Below, piece after piece: positions 19,933 through 28,958 of a stretch of 64,000 nucleotides of DNA (within the stretch, counting starts at the first letter, position 1; every line of letters begins with the position of its first letter). Location of the stretch: assembly GCF_003986975.1 (NCBI RefSeq), contig NZ_PIPO01000003.1, positions 186,001 to 250,000 of the forward strand. The letters are read 5' to 3'. The translations under genes and the position numbers were made by a program. The notes below the pieces were generated by a model. The model was not told the DNA's origin, ran no database searches, and was given only the letters and a program-made list of their open reading frames with translations. Source of the stretch: Aliidiomarina soli (lineage in GTDB: Bacteria; Pseudomonadota; Gammaproteobacteria; Enterobacterales; Alteromonadaceae).

Positions 19933-19962
19933 GCAGCAGACAGTCTTTCAGCTGTCTGCTGC
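19933..19962 (+). terminator. Strong hairpin between oadB and the 55-residue gene
   Basis: GCAGCAGACAG - 8 bases - CTGTCTGCTGC, an 11-bp perfect stem between two convergent genes. No T-run follows on either strand, so intrinsic termination is uncertain; it may protect 3' ends or assist termination. Confidence 0.5.
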
Positions 19963-19978
19963 TCACAATAACCAGGCG

Positions 19979-20146
19979 TCAGGTAATAAACCACATTAGG
20001 GTATAGAAGGCAGCAATTACGGTGCTGATGACCAGAATGTAGATAAACCCTTGTTTACCCTCAGTAAAGCTATACCCCCGGTAGGTCAGAAAGAGCATCC
20101 AAAGCAGGCAAAGAACAAGGGGAATTAAAAATAGTAAACGGATCAT
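19979..20146 (-). CDS. 55-residue predicted membrane protein coupled to the hybrid kinase
   Basis: ATG at 20144-20146 overlaps the kinase stop by four bases (ATGA), and a TGA ends it at 19979. The 55 residues form two hydrophobic helices (about 3-20 and 35-53) joined by a polar loop YRGYSFTEGKQ. It is shorter than the usual 60-residue cut-off. I do not recognise the family. Tight coupling to the sensor kinase suggests a membrane accessory or modulator of that kinase, which is inference. Hydrophobic pattern and coupling support it being real. Confidence 0.65.
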   Translation of the reverse strand: MIRLLFLIPLVLCLLWMLFLTYRGYSFTEGKQGFIYILVISTVIAAFYTLMWFIT

Positions 20147-22776
20147 CCGGTTGCTCCTGTGTCGGAATTTTGCTGTGACTGATGCAGCGCCGCGAAGTCA
20201 TCGGCGGCTTGTTCTGCTTCGTTCAGTAATTTATCAAGACCGCCGATCAAGTCTGCTACAGTCGCAATATCGCCCCCTTTCATTGCATCTTCAAGGCGAC
20301 CCGCCTTTTTCTCCAGCGCTATTAAGCCGAGGTTAGCCGAGGCTCCTTTTAACGAGTGGAAATAGCGGCGTGCTTCATCATGTTTTCCACGGGTAATAAA
20401 CTCTGCGACTTTCATCGCGCTTTGCTGGTAGCTGTCGACTAGCTGCTTGACCAGGCGTATATAGAGCGCCGCGTTATGATTGAGACGCGCCAGAGCCGAG
20501 GCAAACTCGATACCTTTCACCTGGGGATACTTATGTTGCTGCAGCGGCGGTGTTTCACGGACGCCGTCGTCGTCCGGTTTAGAGCTGTCATAAGGCCCGG
20601 GAATGGCCCACTTGCTGATTTGACTAAGCAGCATGTCTTCGTCAATGGGCTTCGGTATATGCCCTTGCATTCCCGCAGCGAGAGAACGCTCTGCGTCACC
20701 AGACATCGCATTAGCGGTCATTGCCACAATGGGCAGTTGCTGGTAACTATAATTCTGGCGAATGGTTTCGGCGGCGCGGTAGCCATCCATCACTGGCATC
20801 TGAATATCCATTAATACCAGGGCGTAGGCTTTTCTCTGCACCATATTCACCGCGACCTCACCATTCTCGGCAATATCCACCGAGAAGCCGTGCCCGCGTA
20901 ATAATTCCTTCGCTACGTGCTGATTAATTTCATTGTCTTCCACCACCAGTAACGGTGCATTGCGCAAGGCAACCGGAACCCGTTCGGAACTAGCCGGATG
21001 AGCGATGGTATCGCTGGCATTTGCATAATCAGTATTGCTGTTCCCATATACCGCGGTATTCAGAACCCGCGCCAGGGTGGCGGTGGTATAGGGTTTGGTA
21101 ATAAAGTCACAGGCACCGACCAGTTTTGCTTTCTCGGCCAGTTCTTCCGCGTAATACCCGGTCGCCAGAATAGCTTTGGGCATGGTCTCCGCAGCCAGCT
21201 TCTGCTGCATGGTTTCGACCAGGGTAAGGCCGTCCATGCCAGGAAGCCGCCAGTCGATCAAAACTATCTGATACGGAGTGCCCGCGGTTTCAGCATCGAG
21301 CATGATTTGCAGACCCTGTTCGGCACTGCGTGCCACTTTTGCATCCATCTTGTAGGAGCGAAGTAACTCGTAGAGCATTTCCCGGGTACTAAGATTGTCG
21401 TCGATGGCCAGGATACGCACGCCCTCAAGACGTTCCAGCAGCAACTGATGGTGTGATGCGTCCTGATTAGGCTGCAACGGCAACGCAATTTCGACGTAAA
21501 ACGTCGACCCTTGCCCGGTGGCACTAATAACCCCCAAATCGCCGTTCATAAGCTTTATAAGGCGTTGTGAGATGGTCAGCCCCAGTCCGGTACCACCAAA
21601 TTTTCGGGTGGTAGAGGTGTCAGCCTGAGTGAAGGCCTGAAACAGGTTTGCGCGCTGTTCTTCGTCCATTCCGATGCCGGTGTCAGTCACTGACATCCGC
21701 AACCAGACTTTATCGTCACTTTGTTCGAGCAAGGTACAGGAGACGTTAATTTCACCTTCATCGGTAAATTTGATCGCGTTGCTGACCAGATTAACCAGAA
21801 CCTGGTTGAGGCGCATGGGATCACCGATCAGCATGGTAGGTATGTTGGCGGGCAGATTTATAATGAATTCTAAGTCTTTGTCGTATGCTTTATAGGCGAA
21901 CATGTCCGCCAGGGTGCTGAGCACCTCGTCGAGATCAAAGGGAATATGCTCGATAGTAAGCTTATTTGCTTCGATCTTGGAGAAATCCAAAATGTCATTG
22001 ATAACCCCAAGCAGCGCATTGGATGACGAATTAATCACTTTAAGGTAGCGCTGTTGTTTGGGATTCAGTTCGGTTTTAAGCGCCAGGTTAGCCATTCCCA
22101 CAATGGCGTTAATCGGGGTGCGGATTTCATGACTCATATTGGCCAGGAAATCGCTTTTAGACTGGTTTGCCTGCTCCGCTGCTTCTTTTGCAGCTGCCAT
22201 TTCAACCGTGGCTGCCTTGATTGTTGAAATGTCATAATAACTGCCGAGAACGCCGATTAATTCGTTATGGTCGTTGTAGAGCGGGGCACTGGCGTGCTCG
22301 ACCCAGCGCGTCTGGTCGGCGGCTTCGCCAAGCTTCAATTTTAGTTCTTCACTGCTACATGCCTGCTGCCCCTGAAGGGTCGCCTGATCGCGCTGGAACA
22401 GCTCTTTATTGGCGGCCAAAGCATCGAATTCCTGTTGCGCAAAGTCCTCTTCATTGAGGTCGTTAAGGCCAAAATCGTCAAGAAAAGCCCGGTTGGCGCC
22501 AATTAATTTTAACTCGGTATTGCGCCAGTAAACCCGGTTGGGCAGGTCGTTGAACACCTGACGGAGCACCTGCGAGCTATCAGCACTGATAGTTTTACTT
22601 TGTCGGCTTTGCTGGTTGTCTATACTGATGGCAGTAGCTAGGGCGACCAGTAGGGCGCTGGGAATAGTGATCCAAATACCAGGCAGAACGATAATAGAAA
22701 GCACTAATAACGTGCAGATCCACCAGAAATGATGCTGCAATACATTTAGCTGGCTGGGTTTAAATAAAACCTTCAA
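20143..22776 (-). CDS. Hybrid sensor histidine kinase (PAS-HisKA-HATPase-REC-REC-Hpt)
   Basis: 877 residues. Two closely spaced N-terminal membrane helices (about 17-52) leave almost no periplasmic part. Then come a PAS domain (about 70-190), HisKA with His216 in LANMSHEIRTP, HATPase (N-box NLVSNAIKF, GTGLGL), receiver 1 (Asp508), receiver 2 (Asp657 in LMDIQMPVMDG) and an Hpt domain (His807 in YFHSLKGASA). The layout resembles ArcB/BarA-type phosphorelays but has two receivers and no HAMP. An output regulator is not adjacent. The only cotranscribed gene is the 55-residue protein at its 3' end. Confidence 0.9.
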   Translation of the reverse strand: MKVLFKPSQLNVLQHHFWWICTLLVLSIIVLPGIWITIPSALLVALATAISIDNQQSRQSKTISADSSQVLRQVFNDLPNRVYWRNTELKLIGANRAFLDDFGLNDLNEEDFAQQEFDALAANKELFQRDQATLQGQQACSSEELKLKLGEAADQTRWVEHASAPLYNDHNELIGVLGSYYDISTIKAATVEMAAAKEAAEQANQSKSDFLANMSHEIRTPINAIVGMANLALKTELNPKQQRYLKVINSSSNALLGVINDILDFSKIEANKLTIEHIPFDLDEVLSTLADMFAYKAYDKDLEFIINLPANIPTMLIGDPMRLNQVLVNLVSNAIKFTDEGEINVSCTLLEQSDDKVWLRMSVTDTGIGMDEEQRANLFQAFTQADTSTTRKFGGTGLGLTISQRLIKLMNGDLGVISATGQGSTFYVEIALPLQPNQDASHHQLLLERLEGVRILAIDDNLSTREMLYELLRSYKMDAKVARSAEQGLQIMLDAETAGTPYQIVLIDWRLPGMDGLTLVETMQQKLAAETMPKAILATGYYAEELAEKAKLVGACDFITKPYTTATLARVLNTAVYGNSNTDYANASDTIAHPASSERVPVALRNAPLLVVEDNEINQHVAKELLRGHGFSVDIAENGEVAVNMVQRKAYALVLMDIQMPVMDGYRAAETIRQNYSYQQLPIVAMTANAMSGDAERSLAAGMQGHIPKPIDEDMLLSQISKWAIPGPYDSSKPDDDGVRETPPLQQHKYPQVKGIEFASALARLNHNAALYIRLVKQLVDSYQQSAMKVAEFITRGKHDEARRYFHSLKGASANLGLIALEKKAGRLEDAMKGGDIATVADLIGGLDKLLNEAEQAADDFAALHQSQQNSDTGATG

Positions 22777-22854
22777 GTTAACTCCCTGCGCTGTATTTTA
22801 CTGTCGAATATGGCACACTAGCCGCATGATAGCAGGAATTGTATAGGAATTGCT

Positions 22855-24453
22855 TTGTCGATGAATTTATCTGCACGCCTCGACGCTCTTCGTCAGCGCC
22901 AGCAAACAGCAACCCTTGCTGGAATTAATCGGGGTGTTGAGCGGGAAACGTTGCGCATTACCAATAGTGGTCAGTTAGCGCAAACCATGCACCCGCAGTC
23001 TCTTGGTGCAACCTTGACCCACCCGCTGATTACCACAGATTATGCGGAATCCTTACTCGAGTTTATTACTCCGGTTTCCCGCTCGGTCAGGGAGACCCTT
23101 ACCCAACTGCGGGATTTACATCGCTTTACCTATCGCCATATTGGGGATGAGCTTTTATGGCCATTAAGCATGCCTTGCTATGTGAATGAGCCCAAAGACA
23201 TTCGTATCGCTGATTTTGGCTCATCTCATGTGGGTATGATGAAAAGCACCTACCGTCAGGGATTGACCCATCGTTACGGTGCCGTCATGCAGACCATTGC
23301 AGGTGTGCATTATAACTTCTCGGTGTCTGACCAACTGTGGGATGAACTGGCTGCGCAGGATGGGGCGCAGAATTGCAGCGACTATCGTTCGGAACGGTAT
23401 TTTGACCTGATCCGTAATTTCCTTAAGCATGCCTGGGTCGTACCATATTTCTTTGGTGCGTCACCCGTCGTATGCAGCTCTTTTACCCGATATAGCCCGG
23501 GTGACGTAGACCTGCAATCATTTGGCGGTGGCATGAGTTACCGACCCTATGCCACAGCGTTGCGCATGAGCGATCTTGGTTACACCAACAAAGAGCAGGC
23601 TGCACTGCGTATTTCTTATGATTCGGCGCAGCAATACATTGATGGCCTGCGTCGTGCCGTATCGACTCCATCTGAGCGTTTTGCCAAGATTGGTGTGCAG
23701 GATGACCAGGGCGAGTTCCGTCAGCTGAACAGCAATATTCTGCAAATTGAAAACGAATTCTATGCGCCGATCCGGCCTAAACGCACAGCGCATTCTGGTG
23801 AAACTCCAACCCAGGCTCTTGAGCGTGGGGGTGTCGAGTACATTGAAATTCGTGCGCTGGATACCAATCCCTACACGCCAGTGGGGATTACCGCCGAGCA
23901 AATGCTGTTTCTCGATTTGTTACTCATGCATTGTCTGCTTAGTGACAGTCCTAAAATGAGCTGGGACGATCAACAACAGGCAGGTAAAAATCTCACCAAG
24001 GTGGTACTTGATGGTCGTGACCCTCGGTTGCGGTTACAGCAAGGAGAACACCAGGTGCTGTTGAAAGAGCAACTTAAAGATTTGTTCAAGACGCTGGAAC
24101 CCCTGGCAGAAGTGATGGACAATGCAAACGGTGGTGATGCCTACCGTTGTGTTTTAGGTCATTTAGGCCCGCAAATCGATAATCCGGAACGGACCCTGTC
24201 AGGTCAGTTGATCGCCGATATGCGTAAAGCACAGCAGCACGGACAGGGGTTTGCGATGCAGCTTGCCCAGCACTACCGAGAGCAGCTGTTGCAGGAGTCG
24301 CTGGAGTATTACAGCGAAGACGAACTAAAAGCGCTGGCGACAAAGTCGTTAACAGAGCAAAGCACAATTGAGTCTCAGCAAAGCGGGACCTTTGCGGCTT
24401 ATTTGCAGGCTTATTTTGCAGCGGCAGAAGAGAAAAAAGAACGCGCCTGCTAG
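22855..24453 (+). CDS. gshA: Glutamate-cysteine ligase
   Basis: 532 residues, class I GshA, first step of glutathione synthesis (gamma-glutamylcysteine). The N-terminal GINRGVERETLRI and central FKHAWVVPYFFGASPV and EIRALDTNPY are characteristic. Two starts are possible: TTG at 22855, six bases after AGGA, or ATG at 22861. I prefer TTG because of RBS spacing; E. coli gshA also uses TTG. Confidence 0.95.
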   Translation: MSMNLSARLDALRQRQQTATLAGINRGVERETLRITNSGQLAQTMHPQSLGATLTHPLITTDYAESLLEFITPVSRSVRETLTQLRDLHRFTYRHIGDELLWPLSMPCYVNEPKDIRIADFGSSHVGMMKSTYRQGLTHRYGAVMQTIAGVHYNFSVSDQLWDELAAQDGAQNCSDYRSERYFDLIRNFLKHAWVVPYFFGASPVVCSSFTRYSPGDVDLQSFGGGMSYRPYATALRMSDLGYTNKEQAALRISYDSAQQYIDGLRRAVSTPSERFAKIGVQDDQGEFRQLNSNILQIENEFYAPIRPKRTAHSGETPTQALERGGVEYIEIRALDTNPYTPVGITAEQMLFLDLLLMHCLLSDSPKMSWDDQQQAGKNLTKVVLDGRDPRLRLQQGEHQVLLKEQLKDLFKTLEPLAEVMDNANGGDAYRCVLGHLGPQIDNPERTLSGQLIADMRKAQQHGQGFAMQLAQHYREQLLQESLEYYSEDELKALATKSLTEQSTIESQQSGTFAAYLQAYFAAAEEKKERAC

Positions 24454-24492
24454 AGGCGCGTAAAAGGGATGTAGTCCAGGGGAAGACCAATC

Positions 24493-25179
24493 ATGTGTAA
24501 ATCGCTTACTTACTCAGAGGCGCAGCGAGGCGGAAAGTTCCTGTCGCTGGCAAAAAAGCGAAAAAAAATCACGATTGCTGTCTTAGCCATTGTTTCCACG
24601 CTATTTTTAGGTGCATGTTCGACAGCTCCTCCGAAAGACCCCGAGAATATCTGTAATATTTTTGAAGAGCGTCGGGACTGGTGGCGAGCCTCTAAAGCGA
24701 TGCGGGATGAATGGGGCGTGCCAATTCACGTACCCATGGCAATGATGTATCAGGAAAGCTCGTTTCGTTCACGAGCATTACCGCCGCGTAAGTATGTCCT
24801 GGGGTTTATTCCCTGGGGCCGAGTGTCCGATGCCTATGGCTATGCACAGGCCAAAACCATGACTTGGGATGACTACATACGCGAGACAGGAAACCGCCGC
24901 GGGCGGCGCGACAACTTCGCTGATGCGATTGATTTCATGGGTTGGTTTATTAGTAAAAGCCAGCAAATCAATGGCGTCTCTAAGTGGGATGCCTACGCTC
25001 AGTACCTCAACTACCACGAAGGGTGGGGCGGCTATCAACGTCGTACTTATTTGCAAAAGCAGTGGTTGGTAGCAACCTCACGCCGCGTCGATCAGCGGTC
25101 ACTGAATTATGCTGGTCAGTTACGTGGTTGTGAAGAACGGCTCAACCGTGGCTGGCTGCGCCGTTTATTGTTCGGTTAA
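24493..25179 (+). CDS. Lytic-transglycosylase-like (SLT fold) lipoprotein
   Basis: 228 residues. A basic N-terminus (KKRKK) is followed by a lipobox LFLGAC (Cys42). The domain after it resembles soluble lytic transglycosylases: a putative catalytic Glu88 in MMYQESSFRSRA, then AYGYAQAKTMTWDDY and YLNYHEGWGGYQRRTY. It probably cleaves peptidoglycan while anchored in the outer membrane. The 41 residues before the lipid Cys are long for a lipoprotein signal, so the true start may be downstream at a non-ATG codon. Convergent with ffh. Confidence 0.8.
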   Translation: MCKSLTYSEAQRGGKFLSLAKKRKKITIAVLAIVSTLFLGACSTAPPKDPENICNIFEERRDWWRASKAMRDEWGVPIHVPMAMMYQESSFRSRALPPRKYVLGFIPWGRVSDAYGYAQAKTMTWDDYIRETGNRRGRRDNFADAIDFMGWFISKSQQINGVSKWDAYAQYLNYHEGWGGYQRRTYLQKQWLVATSRRVDQRSLNYAGQLRGCEERLNRGWLRRLLFG

Positions 25180-25201
25180 CGGTAGTGCTTAAACGTATTG
25201 C

Positions 25202-26572
25202 TTAACGTCCGCCGCCAGGGAACATGCCTGGTGGCATTTTACCGCCCATTTGGCGCATCATTTTTTGCATGCCGCCACCTTTCATTTTCTTCATCATTTT
25301 TTGCATCTGGGTAAACTGCTTGAGCAGTTTATTGACGTCCTGCACCTGAGTACCTGAACCGGTCGCGATGCGACGCTTGCGTGAACCTTTTATCAAATCA
25401 GGGTGTTCACGTTCTTTTGGCGTCATCGAATTAATGATAGCTTCCATGCGGGTGGTCAGGCTGTCGTCCATCTGGCCCTGCAACTGGCCTTTCATGGCAC
25501 CCATACCGGGCAGTTTGTCGAGCATGCCCATCATGCCGCCCATGTTCTTCATTTGCTGCAGCTGGTCACGAAAGTCTTCAAGGCTGAACTTGCCGCTTTT
25601 CATGACTTTCTTTGCCACTTTCTCGGCTTTCTGCCGATCAACTTTGCTCTCAACTTCTTCAATCAGGGAAAGCACATCCCCCATGCCCAGAATTCTCGAT
25701 GCAATCCGGTCAGGGTGGAAAGGTTCGAGGGCGTCATTTTTTTCGCCAACCCCAAGAAACTTAATTGGTTTGCCTGTTATGTGGCGGATCGACAACGCCG
25801 CACCACCGCGCGCGTCACCGTCGGTTTTAGTCAGAATGACACCAGTTAAAGGCAGGGCTTCGTTGAAGGCACGGGCGGTATTGGCCGCATCCTGACCGGT
25901 CATGGCGTCGACTACAAATAACGTCTCGATGGGGTTGATGGCTTTATGCAAGCGACCAATTTCATCCATCATCGCTTCATCAATCGCCAGGCGACCTGCA
26001 GTATCGACCAGTACCACATCCATAAATTGCTTACGTGCCTGGGCAATGGCATTGCTGGCGATAGTGACCGGGTCCTGATCTACTGTTGATGGGAAAAATT
26101 CAACATCCACTTCTGCAGCCAGGGTTTCTAACTGTTTAATCGCGGCTGGCCGATAGACGTCAGCACTGACCACCATGACTTTTTTCTTTTGCTTTTCTTT
26201 CAGGTGACGAGCCAGTTTGCCGACACTGGTGGTTTTACCAGCCCCCTGCAAACCCGCCATCATAATCACTGCGGGTGGCTGAGTTGCCAGATCGAGGGGG
26301 ACATTCGGCTCGCCCATGGCTGCTTCCAGCTCTTCACGCACAATTTTGATAAAGACCTGACCTGGGTTGAGGTTTTTATTGACCTCGGCACCAATAGCCC
26401 GCTCTTTGACTGCCTTAATAAATTCTTTAACCACCGGCAGTGCGACATCTGCTTCGAGCAGCGCCATGCGCACTTCGCGCAAAGTATCCTTAATATTGTC
26501 TTCAGTCAGGCGGCCGCGGCCACCAATGTTGCGCAGGCTTTGCGATAATCGTTCACTTAGATTCTCGAACAT
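25202..26572 (-). CDS. ffh: Signal recognition particle protein Ffh
   Basis: 456 residues, SRP54 GTPase that binds signal sequences and 4.5S RNA. N domain, G domain with GLQGAGKTTSVGKLA (P-loop 107-114), VDTAGR, TKTDGDARGG, and a Met-rich M domain ending in repeated MMKKMKGGGMQKMM and GGKMPPGMFPGGGR. Divergent from ypjD, as in E. coli. Confidence 0.98.
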   Translation of the reverse strand: MFENLSERLSQSLRNIGGRGRLTEDNIKDTLREVRMALLEADVALPVVKEFIKAVKERAIGAEVNKNLNPGQVFIKIVREELEAAMGEPNVPLDLATQPPAVIMMAGLQGAGKTTSVGKLARHLKEKQKKKVMVVSADVYRPAAIKQLETLAAEVDVEFFPSTVDQDPVTIASNAIAQARKQFMDVVLVDTAGRLAIDEAMMDEIGRLHKAINPIETLFVVDAMTGQDAANTARAFNEALPLTGVILTKTDGDARGGAALSIRHITGKPIKFLGVGEKNDALEPFHPDRIASRILGMGDVLSLIEEVESKVDRQKAEKVAKKVMKSGKFSLEDFRDQLQQMKNMGGMMGMLDKLPGMGAMKGQLQGQMDDSLTTRMEAIINSMTPKEREHPDLIKGSRKRRIATGSGTQVQDVNKLLKQFTQMQKMMKKMKGGGMQKMMRQMGGKMPPGMFPGGGR

Positions 26573-26731
26573 AGTAACGTTACGTCCTGTGGGAAAAGTT
26601 TGCGCTATTATACCTTAAGACGGTTGGGTTTGGCGATGTTGCGCAGTATACTCAACCCAACATGATGAACTTTCCATAAAACATGAACTTACACTTACTA
26701 ACCTTACAACTACTACAAGGTTCAGCTTGAC

Positions 26732-27526
26732 ATGATTAGCTTCCTGCTGATGCTTAGTATCGTCAGTTACACGATGGCGGTTGTCTTTACCGGCCAGCGT
26801 TTTGCTGCATCGCCGCGCTGGGGTCAGCGTCGCATTCAAGTCAGTAGTGCTGTCGCGGTGTTCACCCACGTGTTAAGTATTGCGTTGGTGCTCAATGAAA
26901 CGGGGTTCCGCCACTTCAATATGGCCGCCACGTTGTTGATCATTGCGGCACTGCTATCTATTTTCAACCTTAGTCGTGGTTTACGGGCCGAAGCCAACCT
27001 GCTGCGTCCGGTTATTTTCACATTTGCCATTTTCAGCCTGCTACTGGTTGCTGTGACACCGCTGCGCGCAGGCCATGCTATTACCGTGCAACCGGGTGTC
27101 ACTTTACATATTGGCTTGTCTTTACTGGCATTTAGTATTCTTGCTCTGGCTGCACTGTATTCGTTACAACTGTTGTACCTTAATCGACTGCTTAAGCAGC
27201 GCAAAGCCAAGGCGTTAAGTGACAACCTGCCGCCATTGATGACGGTGGAGAATTATTTTTTCCGCTTGCTGACAGTAGGGACTGGCGTGCTTACCCTGGC
27301 GATTGTCAGCGGATTTTTGTTTGTCGAGAATATGTTCGCGCCTGGTCAGTTGCATAAGACTTCACTCAGCCTGGTTGCCTGGCTAACCTTTAACGGTATT
27401 CTGGTGGTTCATTACTGGCGCGGACTGCGCGGTAAACCGGCGGTTATTATTACCCTGATTGCCAGCCTGCTACTCATTCTTGCCTATTATGGCAGTCGCT
27501 TTGTACGGGACGTTCTTTTAGCCTGA
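26732..27526 (+). CDS. ypjD: Cytochrome c assembly (CcsA/HemX-like) membrane protein YpjD
   Basis: 264 residues with about eight hydrophobic helices. It belongs to the family that includes E. coli YpjD, related to CcmC/CcsA haem-handling proteins but without proven function. The position between ffh and the CorB/YfjD gene is the same as in E. coli. An aromatic/His pattern (THVLSIALV, TVENYFFRLL) is visible; no classic WWD motif is seen. Confidence 0.88.
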   Translation: MISFLLMLSIVSYTMAVVFTGQRFAASPRWGQRRIQVSSAVAVFTHVLSIALVLNETGFRHFNMAATLLIIAALLSIFNLSRGLRAEANLLRPVIFTFAIFSLLLVAVTPLRAGHAITVQPGVTLHIGLSLLAFSILALAALYSLQLLYLNRLLKQRKAKALSDNLPPLMTVENYFFRLLTVGTGVLTLAIVSGFLFVENMFAPGQLHKTSLSLVAWLTFNGILVVHYWRGLRGKPAVIITLIASLLLILAYYGSRFVRDVLLA

Positions 27527-27606
27527 GGTGAGTGCTGCGCACAGCCTTGACTTATTGCATGAACGCCGTACAGTTATTACTCTTTCGAATAGAATAGGAA
27601 CCCCCC

Positions 27607-28890
27607 TTGGACGACATATCGACGAGTACGCTTTTTATTATATTAGCCGTACTCATTATTATATCTGCCTATTTTTCCGGCACGGAAACTGGCATGGTCT
27701 CGGTCAACCGCTACAAGCTTCGCCACCTGGCGCAGAGTGGGGATCGCGGGGCTAAGCGGGTCAGTAAATTACTTGACCGACCTGATCGTCTGATTGGTCT
27801 TATTTTAATTGGCAACAACCTGGTTAATATTGCCGCCTCGGCAATAGCCACCATTATCGGGATGCGTCTCTACGGTGACGCCGGTATCGCTTTTGCGACC
27901 ATAGTGCTGACTCTGGTTATTCTGATCTTCGCTGAAGTAACGCCGAAAACTGTTGCGGCGCTGAACCCTGAACGGGTGGCAATGCCGAGTTCGATTCTGA
28001 TTACGTTGCTAATGAAGGTCATGCTTCCGTTCGTCATTGCGTTAAACTTCATCACTAACAACATGATGAAACTGTTCGGGATGAACCCTAACGAGCAGCA
28101 GCGGGATGCACTGAGCGCTGACGAGTTGCGAACTATCGTAAATGAAGCGGGCTCACTTATTCCAAGTCGTCACCAGGACATGCTGGTCAGTGTGCTCGAT
28201 CTGGAAAAAGTAACCGTTGATGACATTATGATCCCGCGCAATGAAATCATTGCCATCGATATCAATGAGGAATGGCCTGCTATCATGAAGCAGGTGATGA
28301 ACATGCAACACACCCGGGTTTTGCTATTCCGCAGTCAAATAGACGATGCCATCGGCTTTCTTCATGCTCGGGATATGATGCGATTAGTCACCCGCTACCA
28401 GGCAGAACCGGATAAAGCATCTCTGGTCCGTGCTGCTCGCGATATCTACTTTATTCCTGAAGGTACCCCGCTCAATGTGCAACTGTTGAAGTTTCAGCGT
28501 AATAAAGAACGCATTGGCTTAGTCGTCGACGAATATGGCGATATTCAGGGGCTGGTTACGCTGGAAGATATCCTTGAAGAAATTGTTGGTGACTTTACCA
28601 CTACCATTAGTGGTGTCACTAGTGACCATGTCCAGCTGCAAGCGGATGGAAGCTACCTGATCGAAGGTACTGCTAACCTGCGTGAGCTGAATAAAGATCT
28701 GCATTGGAATTTCCCCACTGACGGACCAAAAACGATTAATGGATTGATCATTGAAGCCTTTGGCGACATTCCGGAAAATCCGATGTGCATCGTGGTGGGT
28801 CCTTACCGGATCGAAGTCACTGAGGTCGAAAACAACATGGTCAAGACCGTTCGCGTCATGCCTAGTAAACGCAAACGCAAGAAAAAATAA
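27607..28890 (+). CDS. corB: HlyC/CorC (CNNM) family transporter, CorB/YfjD-like
   Basis: 427 residues: DUF21/CNNM membrane domain (about 1-190, with SAYFSGTETGMVSVNRYKL), two CBS domains (about 205-330, with VTVDDIMIPRNEI and GLVVDEYGDIQGLVTLEDIL) and a CorC_HlyC C-terminal domain. CorB proteins take part in Mg2+/Co2+ transport. The start is TTG at 27607 after AATAGGAA. Lys/Arg-rich C-terminal tail. Confidence 0.92.
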   Translation: MDDISTSTLFIILAVLIIISAYFSGTETGMVSVNRYKLRHLAQSGDRGAKRVSKLLDRPDRLIGLILIGNNLVNIAASAIATIIGMRLYGDAGIAFATIVLTLVILIFAEVTPKTVAALNPERVAMPSSILITLLMKVMLPFVIALNFITNNMMKLFGMNPNEQQRDALSADELRTIVNEAGSLIPSRHQDMLVSVLDLEKVTVDDIMIPRNEIIAIDINEEWPAIMKQVMNMQHTRVLLFRSQIDDAIGFLHARDMMRLVTRYQAEPDKASLVRAARDIYFIPEGTPLNVQLLKFQRNKERIGLVVDEYGDIQGLVTLEDILEEIVGDFTTTISGVTSDHVQLQADGSYLIEGTANLRELNKDLHWNFPTDGPKTINGLIIEAFGDIPENPMCIVVGPYRIEVTEVENNMVKTVRVMPSKRKRKKK

Positions 28891-28906
28891 GTAAAGTCGA
28901 TTCTAT

Positions 28907-28930
28907 CGAAGGGCTCGAAAGGGCCCTTCG
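28907..28930 (+). terminator. Hairpin after corB
   Basis: CGAAGGGC - 8 bases - GCCCTTCG, an 8-bp perfect stem 16 bases after the corB stop. No T-run follows, so it may be a weak terminator or mRNA-stabilising element. Confidence 0.45.
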
Positions 28931-28958
28931 GTGGTATACAAGCATAGGGAACTGCAGC

